In this document: piece after piece, positions 1 through 5,778 of the stretch
How positions within the stretch are numbered: position 1 is the stretch's first letter
Layout of the letters: the number at the start of each line of letters is the position of its first letter
Assembly (NCBI GenBank): GCA_020025795.1
Contig: JAHHRK010000027.1
Location: forward strand, 1 to 17,095
DNA from: Faecalibacterium sp.
GTDB lineage: Bacteria > Bacillota > Clostridia > Oscillospirales > Ruminococcaceae
Length of the DNA stretch: 17,095 bases
Reading direction: 5' to 3'
Notes under the pieces: model-generated
Databases searched by the model: none
The model's input: only the letters and a program-made list of their open reading frames with translations
What the model was told of the DNA's origin: nothing
Position numbers and translations under genes: made by a program

Positions 1-347
1 TGGATGCGCTGTATACGGCAGGCTGCCCCACGGACCGCCACGCTATGAAACTGGCTTTGATGGAAGAATTGCCATTTGCGGCAGAAGAAGCCTTTGCTGC
101 CTTTGCTGCTTTGGATGATGCTTTTGCCTGCGCACCCACACTGTATCGGGAGCTGGTGGAAAGCGGAGAGCCTTACCAGAAAACCCACTTGCGCATTACC
201 CCAGCAGAGCTTTTGGTGGAAGGCGTACCGGGACGAAAAATCGGTCAGGTGCAAAAATGTCTGGTGAAAGCGGTGGTAGATACGCCGGAGCTGAACGTAT
301 ATCCCACCTTGGCGCAGATGGCAAAAGGCTTGCAGAAGGTGCTGTGA
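1..347 (+). CDS. cca: tRNA nucleotidyltransferase (CCA-adding enzyme), C-terminal part
   Basis: The reading frame is already open at the left edge (codons from base 3), so only about the last 114 residues are present; the ATG at 45 is internal. The visible part resembles the C-terminal helical domain of bacterial CCA-adding enzymes: a coiled, Ala/Glu/Phe-rich helix, then a segment reading LYRELVESGE, then the element LLVEGVPGRKIGQVQKCL, which matches the family pattern of a short L-x-x-x-G-x-x-G-x-x-I/L-G motif near the end, followed by a conserved P-E-L-N. In the family this region helps hold the tRNA elbow; the catalytic nucleotidyltransferase head would lie outside the window. The enzyme adds or repairs the CCA tail of tRNAs in the cytoplasm. 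The identification rests on a short tail, so a related poly(A) polymerase-type protein is not excluded. Confidence 0.7.
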   Translation, partial: DALYTAGCPTDRHAMKLALMEELPFAAEEAFAAFAALDDAFACAPTLYRELVESGEPYQKTHLRITPAELLVEGVPGRKIGQVQKCLVKAVVDTPELNVYPTLAQMAKGLQKVL

Positions 348-395
348 CGAAAAAAGAGTTTTCCACAGAAAAGCGAAACAGCGTTGAAAAAATAG

Positions 396-414
396 GCGCA
401 ACCAAAAGTTGCGC
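396..414. repeat. 7-bp inverted repeat (stem-loop) between cca and the XRE gene
   Basis: GCGCAAC and GTTGCGC are perfect arms separated by a CAAAA loop. No T-run follows on either strand, so it is not a normal intrinsic terminator. A second imperfect hairpin (GTGG/CCAC) follows at about 422-435. The 159-base gap between the two genes holds no promoter I can defend. Confidence 0.5.
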
Positions 415-506
415 GATAGTTGGTGGACGCAACCACTCGTTTTTGATAGGATTTGTGGCACCGAAACAGTACAAATCTTACAAGAACGAAACGGAGGAAC
501 AATTTT

Positions 507-872
507 ATGAGAGTGGCAACAACAGAGACTATACTTATGCTTTTGATTGTGGCGGTGCCGGCATGTTTGCTGATCGCATTGGCGGTGATGATCATTCGCG
601 CCTTATGGAAATACATCCATAGCGAACCCAAACAAAAGCAACAGGCGCAAGAAGAAACGGTGCAAACATCTTTGGGTGAAGCCATTAAAGAAAATCGCCA
701 GCGCTGCAATCTGACGCAGGAGCAGGTGGCAGAAAAGCTTTCGGTCAGTCGTCAGGCAGTTTCCAAATGGGAGAACGGTACCGCAGAACCCAGCACAGCA
801 AATCTGCTGGCTTTGGCAGAGCTGTTCGGCGTATCCATTGATACACTGCTGCACGCTGCCCAGAATCCGTAA
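507..872 (+). CDS. Membrane-tethered XRE-family helix-turn-helix protein
   Basis: This 121-residue protein has an N-terminal hydrophobic helix (about residues 8-32), a short charged and Gln-rich linker (about 38-52), and a C-terminal Cro/C1-type HTH domain (about 55-117). The HTH carries the typical order LGEAIKENR, LTQEQVAEKL, VSRQAVSKWENG, P-S, LLALAELFGVSIDTLL. The start at ATG 507 is chosen because ACGGAGGA sits 7-14 bases upstream; the frame is open further upstream to 453 but that stretch has no ribosome site. The family binds DNA as a repressor or activator. Here the topology suggests a cytoplasmic HTH anchored at the membrane, which is inference. Target and signal are unknown. It ends just before a terminator shared with the convergent merR gene. 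Confidence 0.85.
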   Translation: MRVATTETILMLLIVAVPACLLIALAVMIIRALWKYIHSEPKQKQQAQEETVQTSLGEAIKENRQRCNLTQEQVAEKLSVSRQAVSKWENGTAEPSTANLLALAELFGVSIDTLLHAAQNP

Positions 873-877
873 AACAA

Positions 878-910
878 AAAAAGCCCGGCCGGGATACGGT
901 CGGGCTTTTT
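878..910. terminator. Bidirectional intrinsic terminator between the XRE and MerR genes
   Basis: A 13-bp stem (one G-T wobble) of AAAAAGCCCGGCC against GGTCGGGCTTTTT with a 7-base loop. It is flanked by A-run and T-run, so it can stop transcription of both convergent genes (stop codons at 872 and 935). Confidence 0.9.
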
Positions 911-934
911 GTTTTGATATGTTAAAAGATAAGG

Positions 935-1858
935 TCAGTGCTCCGAATCGTCTTTCTTGGAACCGCGTTTTCCGTTTTCATTATAGGTGAAGAATCGGTT
1001 GCGGAAAGCCGAAACACCGATCCGGCACAGCACCGTGAAAAAGATCAGGAGAGTGCCCAGAGGGCTTTCGGCCCAGATGCCGGGCAGCTGTGGAGCCAAA
1101 ATAATCAAAATGAGAAGGAAAAGCAGCAGCTGGGGCCAGCTGCGATTCAGAAAATCCAGTACGCGGCGCCGTCCGGTGGGAACATTGGGCACGATGGGGT
1201 CTACGCGCTCACAGTAGATGCAGGCTGTCGGTACACGGGAGATAGAAGAATAATTGCGCTGTGCGGTGTAGCGCACACCGTCCAGTGTAAAGTGCGGATA
1301 CATACTTTCTTTGGTGATGACAAGTTCCAGATGTTCCGCCTTGGCGTAGGCGCGCAGCGCAGCAGAAAATTCTGCCGGATTGGTAACGGCATCGTCCGGG
1401 TAAAAAACAAAACTGTTTTCGTGGGCAGCATTGTATACTGCTTTCCAGTCGGAGAGCCAGCGTGCCGAAAAACCACCCATTTGGTTTGCGCGCGAAAGGT
1501 GTGCATCCACATCCAACTGGTCCAGCGGAGAAGTTTCGGCTTCCAACTGGATGCACATTTGAATGGCAACGCCAATCTGTTTGGTTTGCTGTTCTAACCG
1601 CTCCTGTTGGCGGCTGACTGCCTGCGCCAGAGAAACCTCGCCCGAAAGCACTGTGCGAATTTCTTCCAGCGGCATATCCAGCATACGCAAAAGCCGAATG
1701 ACTTTCAGGGTATGAATGTCGGCGTCGGTGTATTGGCGGTAACGATTATTCCAGCTGCGGGCAGGCTGAATCAGTTTTTGCTTTTCATAAAAGCGAATGT
1801 TCTCACTGGAGATACCGGTCAACTGTTCTGCCTGCTTGATGCTATACGATTCTTTCAT
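935..1858 (-). CDS. MerR-family transcriptional regulator with C-terminal membrane helices
   Basis: The 307-residue protein starts with a MerR winged-HTH domain (about residues 1-72: YSIKQAEQLTGIS, ENIRFYEKQKLI, RQYTDADIHTLKVIRLLRMLDMPLEEI). A coiled-coil-like helix rich in Gln and Glu follows (about 78-110). A central region (about 112-230) does not match a sensor domain I know, and includes a YIYC-like Cys near 220. Two hydrophobic segments (about 243-262 and 266-285) come next, then a charged tail. I start it at the ATG at 1858 because AGGAGG lies 8 bases upstream; an in-frame ATG at 1882 is possible but lacks a good site and would lie on the -10 box. MerR proteins twist promoters with long spacers. 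The upstream promoter has exactly that geometry, which suggests autoregulation. Ligand unknown. Confidence 0.85.
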   Translation of the reverse strand: MKESYSIKQAEQLTGISSENIRFYEKQKLIQPARSWNNRYRQYTDADIHTLKVIRLLRMLDMPLEEIRTVLSGEVSLAQAVSRQQERLEQQTKQIGVAIQMCIQLEAETSPLDQLDVDAHLSRANQMGGFSARWLSDWKAVYNAAHENSFVFYPDDAVTNPAEFSAALRAYAKAEHLELVITKESMYPHFTLDGVRYTAQRNYSSISRVPTACIYCERVDPIVPNVPTGRRRVLDFLNRSWPQLLLFLLILIILAPQLPGIWAESPLGTLLIFFTVLCRIGVSAFRNRFFTYNENGKRGSKKDDSEH

Positions 1859-1880
1859 GGCAATGCCTCCTTTTGCCACC

Positions 1881-1911
1881 AATATAGACCTTGGACAAGG
1901 TACAAGGTCAA
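1881..1911 (-). promoter_or_regulatory. MerR-type promoter and operator of the merR gene (19-bp spacer)
   Basis: Reading the minus strand, -35 TTGACC (1906-1911) and -10 TATATT (1881-1886) are separated by 19 bp instead of the usual 17. Between them lies a 7-bp dyad GACCTTG-N9-CAAGGTC (1887-1909), overlapping the inner edge of the -35 box and ending directly at the -10 box. This is the classic arrangement for activation by MerR proteins. The start codon follows about 22 bases after the -10 box. Confidence 0.75.
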
Positions 1912-1931
1912 GCTTTTTTGCTTGTAATTTG

Positions 1932-1969
1932 AAAAAAGCCGGTCAGAACAGAGGTTCTGATCGGCTTTT
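1932..1969 (-). terminator. Intrinsic terminator downstream of coaBC
   Basis: A 16-bp stem (one wobble) of AAAAGCCGGTCAGAAC against GTTCTGATCGGCTTTT with an AGAG loop. On the minus strand it lies 8 bases after the coaBC stop codon and ends in a T6 run. It separates coaBC from merR. Confidence 0.9.
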
Positions 1970-1976
1970 AGTAAAA

Positions 1977-3173
1977 TTAAGCACGGCGTGCGCGGATGGC
2001 GTCCAAAATGGCATCGGCTGCGTCGTCCTTGCTCTGCAAGGGCAGTTCGGTCTGGCCATCCTGCGTCAACAGGGTGATTACGTTGGTATCGACGCCAAAA
2101 CCTGCGCCGGCTACCTTCAAATTATTCGCGCAGATCATGTCCAGATTCTTCTTTTTCAGTTTGGCAGCGGAGTTTTCCACCAGATGTTCGGTCTCCATGG
2201 AAAAACCGCACACAAACTGGCCAGGCTTTTTCTGCGGGCCGAGTGTTCCCAGAATATCCGGAGTGCGCTCGGTGGCAATGGAGAAATCACCTGCCTGCTT
2301 TTTGATTTTCTGGTCGGATACCTGTGCCGGGCGATAATCTGCCACGGCGGCAGCCATAATCAAAACATCGGTGTCAGCGAAATGGTCGCACACAGCCTGG
2401 TACATATCCTGTGCAGAAATAATGGGCACATCTTTTACAAAAGGAACCGGGTTCAGTGCCGTCTGCCCATGAATCAAAGTAACGTCTGCACCGCGCAGCA
2501 TGGCAGCACGTGCCAGTGCATAGCCCATCTTACCAGTGGAATGATTGGTCAGATACCGTACCGGGTCCAATGCTTCCTGTGTTGCACCGGCGGTTACAGT
2601 AATGTGCACGCCTGCCAGATCCTTTTCTTTGGCAATGGTGCGGTACACATAGTCCAGCAGGACTTCTTCCTTCGGCAGCTTGCCGCTGCCCACATCCCGG
2701 CAGGCCAGCATGCCGCTGTCTGGCGGAATGATGATGAAGCCGTACTTCTCCAGGGTTTTCAGGTTGTCCTGCGTAATGGGGTTTTCCAGCATGGCGGTAT
2801 TCATAGCAGGAGCCACCAGTTTGGGGCATTTCGCTGCCAGAGCAACCGTTGTCAGCATATCATCGGCGATGCCATGAGCCAGCTTGGCAATCACGTTGGC
2901 GGTAGCCGGAGCAATCAGCATCACATCTGCCTTTTTGGCAAGGGAAATGTGCTTGACGTCGTACTGAAAATTCCGGTCAAAGGTGTCAATGCAACATTTG
3001 CGATGCGTCAGTGTTTCAAAGGTCAGCGGGGTGATGAACTGGGTGGCGTTCTCGGTCATGATTACATCCACGCCTGCACCTGTCTTGCCAAGCGCGCTGG
3101 CTACGTTTGCCATTTTATAAGCGGCAATGCCGCCGGTAATGCCCAAGAGCACGTTTTTTCCGCTCAAGTTCAT
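1977..3173 (-). CDS. coaBC: Bifunctional phosphopantothenoylcysteine decarboxylase / phosphopantothenate-cysteine ligase
   Basis: CoaBC (Dfp) carries out two middle steps of coenzyme A synthesis: joining cysteine to 4'-phosphopantothenate, and FMN-dependent decarboxylation to 4'-phosphopantetheine. The 398-residue length is typical. The CoaC half shows GITGGIAAYK (11-20), His75 in KHISLAK, the PAMNTAM loop with Asn125, and Cys158 in GMLACRDVGSGKL. The CoaB half shows DPVRYLTN with Arg206 and Asn210, STGKMG, AAAVADYRP (274-282) and Lys289. From memory, these positions coincide with the key residues of E. coli Dfp. One oddity: the usual Trp of the P-x-M-N-x-x-M-W motif is Leu129. The start at 3173 has AGGCAGGA a few bases upstream. 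The gene diverges from coaX, which acts earlier in the same pathway. Confidence 0.97.
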   Translation of the reverse strand: MNLSGKNVLLGITGGIAAYKMANVASALGKTGAGVDVIMTENATQFITPLTFETLTHRKCCIDTFDRNFQYDVKHISLAKKADVMLIAPATANVIAKLAHGIADDMLTTVALAAKCPKLVAPAMNTAMLENPITQDNLKTLEKYGFIIIPPDSGMLACRDVGSGKLPKEEVLLDYVYRTIAKEKDLAGVHITVTAGATQEALDPVRYLTNHSTGKMGYALARAAMLRGADVTLIHGQTALNPVPFVKDVPIISAQDMYQAVCDHFADTDVLIMAAAVADYRPAQVSDQKIKKQAGDFSIATERTPDILGTLGPQKKPGQFVCGFSMETEHLVENSAAKLKKKNLDMICANNLKVAGAGFGVDTNVITLLTQDGQTELPLQSKDDAADAILDAIRARRA

Positions 3174-3190
3174 AAAAATCCTGCCTTTCC

Positions 3191-3212
3191 GGTTACAAAA
3201 TTGCCTGTAACC
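3191..3212. promoter_or_regulatory. Perfect 7-bp dyad at the start of the coaBC transcript
   Basis: GGTTACA-N8-TGTAACC is a perfect inverted repeat. It begins about 10 bases downstream of the coaBC -10 box, at roughly +4 to +25 of the predicted transcript, and ends just before the ribosome site. It could be a repressor operator or an RNA hairpin in the leader. No protein is assigned. Confidence 0.5.
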
Positions 3213-3221
3213 AACGAAATT

Positions 3222-3250
3222 AGTATACTTACTTTTCCTGGTGTTTTCAA
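3222..3250 (-). promoter_or_regulatory. Sigma-A-type promoter of coaBC
   Basis: On the minus strand, TTGAAA (3245-3250) is 17 bp from TATACT (3222-3227). The predicted transcript would start near 3215, giving a leader of about 42 bases before the coaBC ATG. Confidence 0.7.
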
Positions 3251-3272
3251 GTATGCAGGCGAGTGCTATAAT
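3244..3272 (+). promoter_or_regulatory. Sigma-A-type extended -10 promoter of coaX-panT
   Basis: TATAAT at 3267-3272 is preceded by TGC (extended -10) and lies 17 bp after TTTTCA (3244-3249). The -35 hexamer shares five of its six base pairs with the -35 hexamer of the divergent coaBC promoter. The predicted leader is about 33 bases. Confidence 0.75.
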
Positions 3273-3311
3273 AAGGAACGAAAAACGTTACCCCCAGAAA
3301 AGGAGTACTAT

Positions 3312-4160
3312 ATGATCCTTGCCATCGATATCGGCAACACCACCGTCGCCCTGGCGGGCATCAAGGACGGACGTGTATGCTTTGTATCGCATATGGAAAC
3401 CTTGCGCTGTGCCACGGAGGCAGATTACCGCCCCCGGCTGGAAAAAGCATTTTCCGGCGCAAAATATCACCCCGTCCGCTTCGAGGGCGCAGTGCTTTCC
3501 AGCGTTGTACCGGCAATCACGCAGGTTGTGGCCAACTGCGCATCGGAATATTGCGCTACCGCACCTTTGATTGTTGGCCCGGAAATGAAAACCGGATTGA
3601 CCATAGCGGTACCGGAACCGGAAAAAGTCGGCAAAGACCGCATTGTGGATGCGGCTGCAGCTGCGGCTTACTATCCGCTGCCGGTTGTCACCGTAGATAT
3701 GGGCACAGCGACAACCTTTAATGTGATCGACGAAAACAAAGCCTTTTTGGGCGGCTTGATCTGCCCGGGGCTGACTACAAGCCTGCGCGCATTGAGCGAG
3801 CGCTGTGCGCAGCTGCCGCAGGTGCGGCTGAATTCCCCCAAAGCTGCCATTGGAACCAATACCGCAGACTGCATGGTCAATGGTGCGGTACTTGGCGCAG
3901 CAGCAATGATTGACGGCATCACCGAACGAGTCGAAGCCCAGCTGGGCAAATCGGCAACGGTTGTCGTCACAGGCGGTCTGGCACGTTTTGTTGTGCCGCA
4001 CTGCCGCAGAACAGTGGTATACGAGCCGGAGCTTTTGTTCAAAGGGCTGGCGGCTTTGTATGCGGCGAACCGTGCTACCGGTGCTGTGACCGGAGAACAG
4101 GCAAGCCATAAACGGAAGCGGCGGCATAAATCGCGCCGCCATGAACAACGCGGCAAATAA
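3312..4160 (+). CDS. coaX: Type III pantothenate kinase
   Basis: CoaX phosphorylates pantothenate, the first step of coenzyme A synthesis. As a family, type III enzymes are ASKHA-fold kinases that are not feedback-inhibited by CoA. The 282-residue protein begins with the phosphate loop AIDIGNTTV (4-12), has GKDRIVDAA near residue 104 (usually GxDRxxN; Asp replaces Asn here), VDMGTATTFNVI near 129, FLGGLICPG near 144 and VVVTGGLA near 219. The start is ATG 3312 with AAGGAG 7 bases upstream; the open frame runs far upstream across coaBC but that is antisense. The family is usually about 255-260 residues. The extra C-terminal tail (about 266-282) is very basic (HKRKRRHKSRRH). It is followed by panT in the same direction. 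Confidence 0.96.
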   Translation: MILAIDIGNTTVALAGIKDGRVCFVSHMETLRCATEADYRPRLEKAFSGAKYHPVRFEGAVLSSVVPAITQVVANCASEYCATAPLIVGPEMKTGLTIAVPEPEKVGKDRIVDAAAAAAYYPLPVVTVDMGTATTFNVIDENKAFLGGLICPGLTTSLRALSERCAQLPQVRLNSPKAAIGTNTADCMVNGAVLGAAAMIDGITERVEAQLGKSATVVVTGGLARFVVPHCRRTVVYEPELLFKGLAALYAANRATGAVTGEQASHKRKRRHKSRRHEQRGK

Positions 4161-4194
4161 CTGCCGCCGGGCCTGATTGATTGTAAGATCAGGC
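4120..4194 (+). other. Two tandem stem-loops at the coaX-panT junction
   Basis: GGCGGC-N9-GCCGCC (4120-4140) lies in the codons of the basic CoaX tail. GCCTGAT-N10-ATCAGGC (4171-4194) lies just after the stop codon. Neither has a T-run, so they are more likely RNA processing or stability elements, or partial read-through controls, than full terminators. Confidence 0.4.
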
Positions 4195-4248
4195 AGCGTT
4201 ACGTCGTATCCGATTTGAAAGGCGGAACGGCAGTAGGAGGAAAAGAAT

Positions 4249-4860
4249 ATGAAACAGAACGCAAACAAAGTACATCGCATGACCCAACTGGCATTGCTGG
4301 TTGCAATCACACTGGTTATGGCGTACACACCGCTGGGCTATTTTCGCACCCCGATTTTGAGCGTGAGCTTTTTGACGGTTCCGGTCGCAATCGGTGCAAT
4401 CTTGATGGGTCCCACCACAGGCGCCATCCTGGGCACGGTGTTTGGCCTGACCAGCTTTGCCGATGCCTTTACGGGCGGTGGTATGAAAGCAATGCTGCTG
4501 ACCATCAATCCGGTGTACTGCTTTATTACCACCGTTTTTGCACGGCTGCTGTGCGGCCTTGTCTGCGGCTTGGTATTTTACGCTTTGAATAAAGCACTGC
4601 ACGGCAGTAAGCTGAGCTATGTGCTGTCGGCGCTGGTGTGTCCGGCCGCCAATACGGTATTCTTTATGGGCTTCATCATGCTGTTTTACTTCAACAGCGA
4701 TTATGTGCAGGGCCTTTGCACAAATTATGGCGTGACAAATCCCATCGCTTTGATTGTGGCAATGGTCGGTATTCAGGGCCTGATCGAACTGGTTATCTGC
4801 GGCGCAGTGGCTTCTGCTGTTTGCATCCCGCTGGCAAAGTATCTGCATAAAAAAGCGTAA
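4249..4860 (+). CDS. panT: ECF transporter S-component, predicted pantothenate-specific
   Basis: The 203-residue integral membrane protein has about six hydrophobic segments and the general look of an energy-coupling-factor substrate-binding subunit: a basic N terminus (KVHRMTQLALLVAITLVMAYTPLGYF), a short loop with P-I-L-S-V-S-F-L-T-V-P-V, and a GPTTGAILGTVFGLTSFADAF segment typical of the PanT/RibU-like group. S-components bind the vitamin and work with a shared EcfA-EcfA'-EcfT module, which must be encoded elsewhere. Pantothenate specificity is inferred from the position 88 bases after coaX and from the family resemblance. The start at ATG 4249 is supported by TAGGAGGAAAAG just upstream. 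A strong terminator follows, so coaX-panT forms a two-gene unit for uptake and trapping of pantothenate. Confidence 0.88.
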   Translation: MKQNANKVHRMTQLALLVAITLVMAYTPLGYFRTPILSVSFLTVPVAIGAILMGPTTGAILGTVFGLTSFADAFTGGGMKAMLLTINPVYCFITTVFARLLCGLVCGLVFYALNKALHGSKLSYVLSALVCPAANTVFFMGFIMLFYFNSDYVQGLCTNYGVTNPIALIVAMVGIQGLIELVICGAVASAVCIPLAKYLHKKA

Positions 4861-4879
4861 TCATCCATAAGATATAAGG

Positions 4880-4920
4880 AAAAATCCCCGATGTGAATTT
4901 TGCTCACATCGGGGATTTTT
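4880..4920 (+). terminator. Strong intrinsic terminator after panT
   Basis: A perfect 17-bp stem, AAAAATCCCCGATGTGA against TCACATCGGGGATTTTT, with a 7-base loop and a T5 end. It begins 20 bases after the panT stop. The A/T flanks make it potentially bidirectional. Confidence 0.95.
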
Positions 4921-4946
4921 GCATTTTGAAAAGCACTTTTACAGGA

Positions 4947-4974
4947 ACAGGACACTTTTTCCATGCATAGAATG
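4947..4974 (+). promoter_or_regulatory. Weak candidate sigma-K-type promoter for dpaAB
   Basis: ACA (4947-4949) and GCATAGAAT (4965-4973) have a spacing of 15 bases and resemble the mother-cell sigma-K pattern (AC ... CATAnnnT). spoVF genes are known to be late mother-cell genes in Bacillus. The match is loose. If real, transcription would begin near 4980, which would rule out the upstream ATG at 4963 as the dpaA start. Confidence 0.3.
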
Positions 4975-5001
4975 GAAAAATCGGTGCGGGAGGGCTGTCT
5001 T

Positions 5002-5778
5002 TTGGAAAATGAAATCATGATCCTGCAACAGGATGCGCGTTTGCAGGCGGCAGCACATGTATTCAAACAAGCCGGGTGGCGTGTAACGGAAGATGTCCGT
5101 GCACCTGTCTGGGTATTGCCGCTGCCGCTTTCAGCGGACACGCCGGGGCTGGCGGCGCTTTTGCGTCAAGCTAAGCCGGGGACGCTTATCCTGGGTGGAC
5201 GTATTGCACCGGAGGTGTATGCACTGCTGCGCACAAAAGGTGTGGAGCTGGTGGATTACTACAAGCGGCCAGAGCTTGTGGAGTTAAACGCAATTCCCAC
5301 AGCAGAAGGCTGCATTGCTCTGTTGATGGCACACAGCAAGCGCACCCTGTGGCGGCAGAAAATTTTGATCGTCGGGTTTGGGCGCGTGGCGCGCGCATTG
5401 GCGGTACGGCTGGCGGCACTGGGCGCGCAGGTGACGGTTGCTGCGCGATCTCCGGCACAGCGCGCTTTTGCCAAAAACTTGGGGTGTGAAGCGGTGCCGC
5501 TGGAAAAACTGAACGAACCTACCGACTGCACCATTACCATCAATACCGTGCCGGCTATGGTTCTGGGTGAAAAGCAGCTGGCGCAGCTGCCGCAGGAAAG
5601 CCTAATTGTGGATTTGGCCAGCAAACCCGGCGGAACGGATTTTTCCGCAGCGCAGCGTTTGGGGCACACCGCCTTACACGCATTGGGTCTGCCGGGAAAA
5701 TGTGCGCCGGAAACAGCTGGACGATTTATAGCAGATACCATTTTACAGATTTTACACGAGAGGAGCGAACAGCTTTGA
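5002..5778 (+). CDS. dpaA: Dipicolinate synthase subunit A
   Basis: DpaA (SpoVFA) with DpaB converts dihydrodipicolinate, a lysine-pathway intermediate, to dipicolinic acid, the calcium chelator of the spore core; it acts in the mother cell. With the TTG start the protein has 258 residues. It shows NAIPTAEG (96-103), a Rossmann nucleotide-binding loop VGFGRVARAL (about 124-133), VDLASKPGGTDF (about 203-214) and LPGKCAPETAG (230-240), all matching the SpoVFA pattern. The last Gly of GxGxxG is Ala. I choose TTG 5002 because GGGAGGG ends 7 bases upstream; the ATG at 4963 has no ribosome site. The N terminus is shorter than in Bacillus (about 297 residues). The stop overlaps the dpaB start. A spore-forming lineage is implied. 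Confidence 0.93.
   Translation: MENEIMILQQDARLQAAAHVFKQAGWRVTEDVRAPVWVLPLPLSADTPGLAALLRQAKPGTLILGGRIAPEVYALLRTKGVELVDYYKRPELVELNAIPTAEGCIALLMAHSKRTLWRQKILIVGFGRVARALAVRLAALGAQVTVAARSPAQRAFAKNLGCEAVPLEKLNEPTDCTITINTVPAMVLGEKQLAQLPQESLIVDLASKPGGTDFSAAQRLGHTALHALGLPGKCAPETAGRFIADTILQILHERSEQL

Noticed and set aside
245..709. Minus-strand open frame of 154 codons over the cca-XRE gap
   Set aside because: It overlaps two plus-strand genes, has no ribosome site and its Cys/Phe-rich translation has no recognisable features.
1797..3311. Long open frame on the plus strand, continuous with coaX, running antisense over coaBC
   Set aside because: The true coaX start at 3312 has its own ribosome site and promoter. 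The upstream part lacks family similarity and is opposite a complete coaBC gene; it is a codon-bias shadow.
4963..5001. ATG 4963 as the dpaA start
   Set aside because: No ribosome site precedes it. A strong GGGAGGG sits correctly before TTG 5002, and the intervening residues do not resemble SpoVFA.
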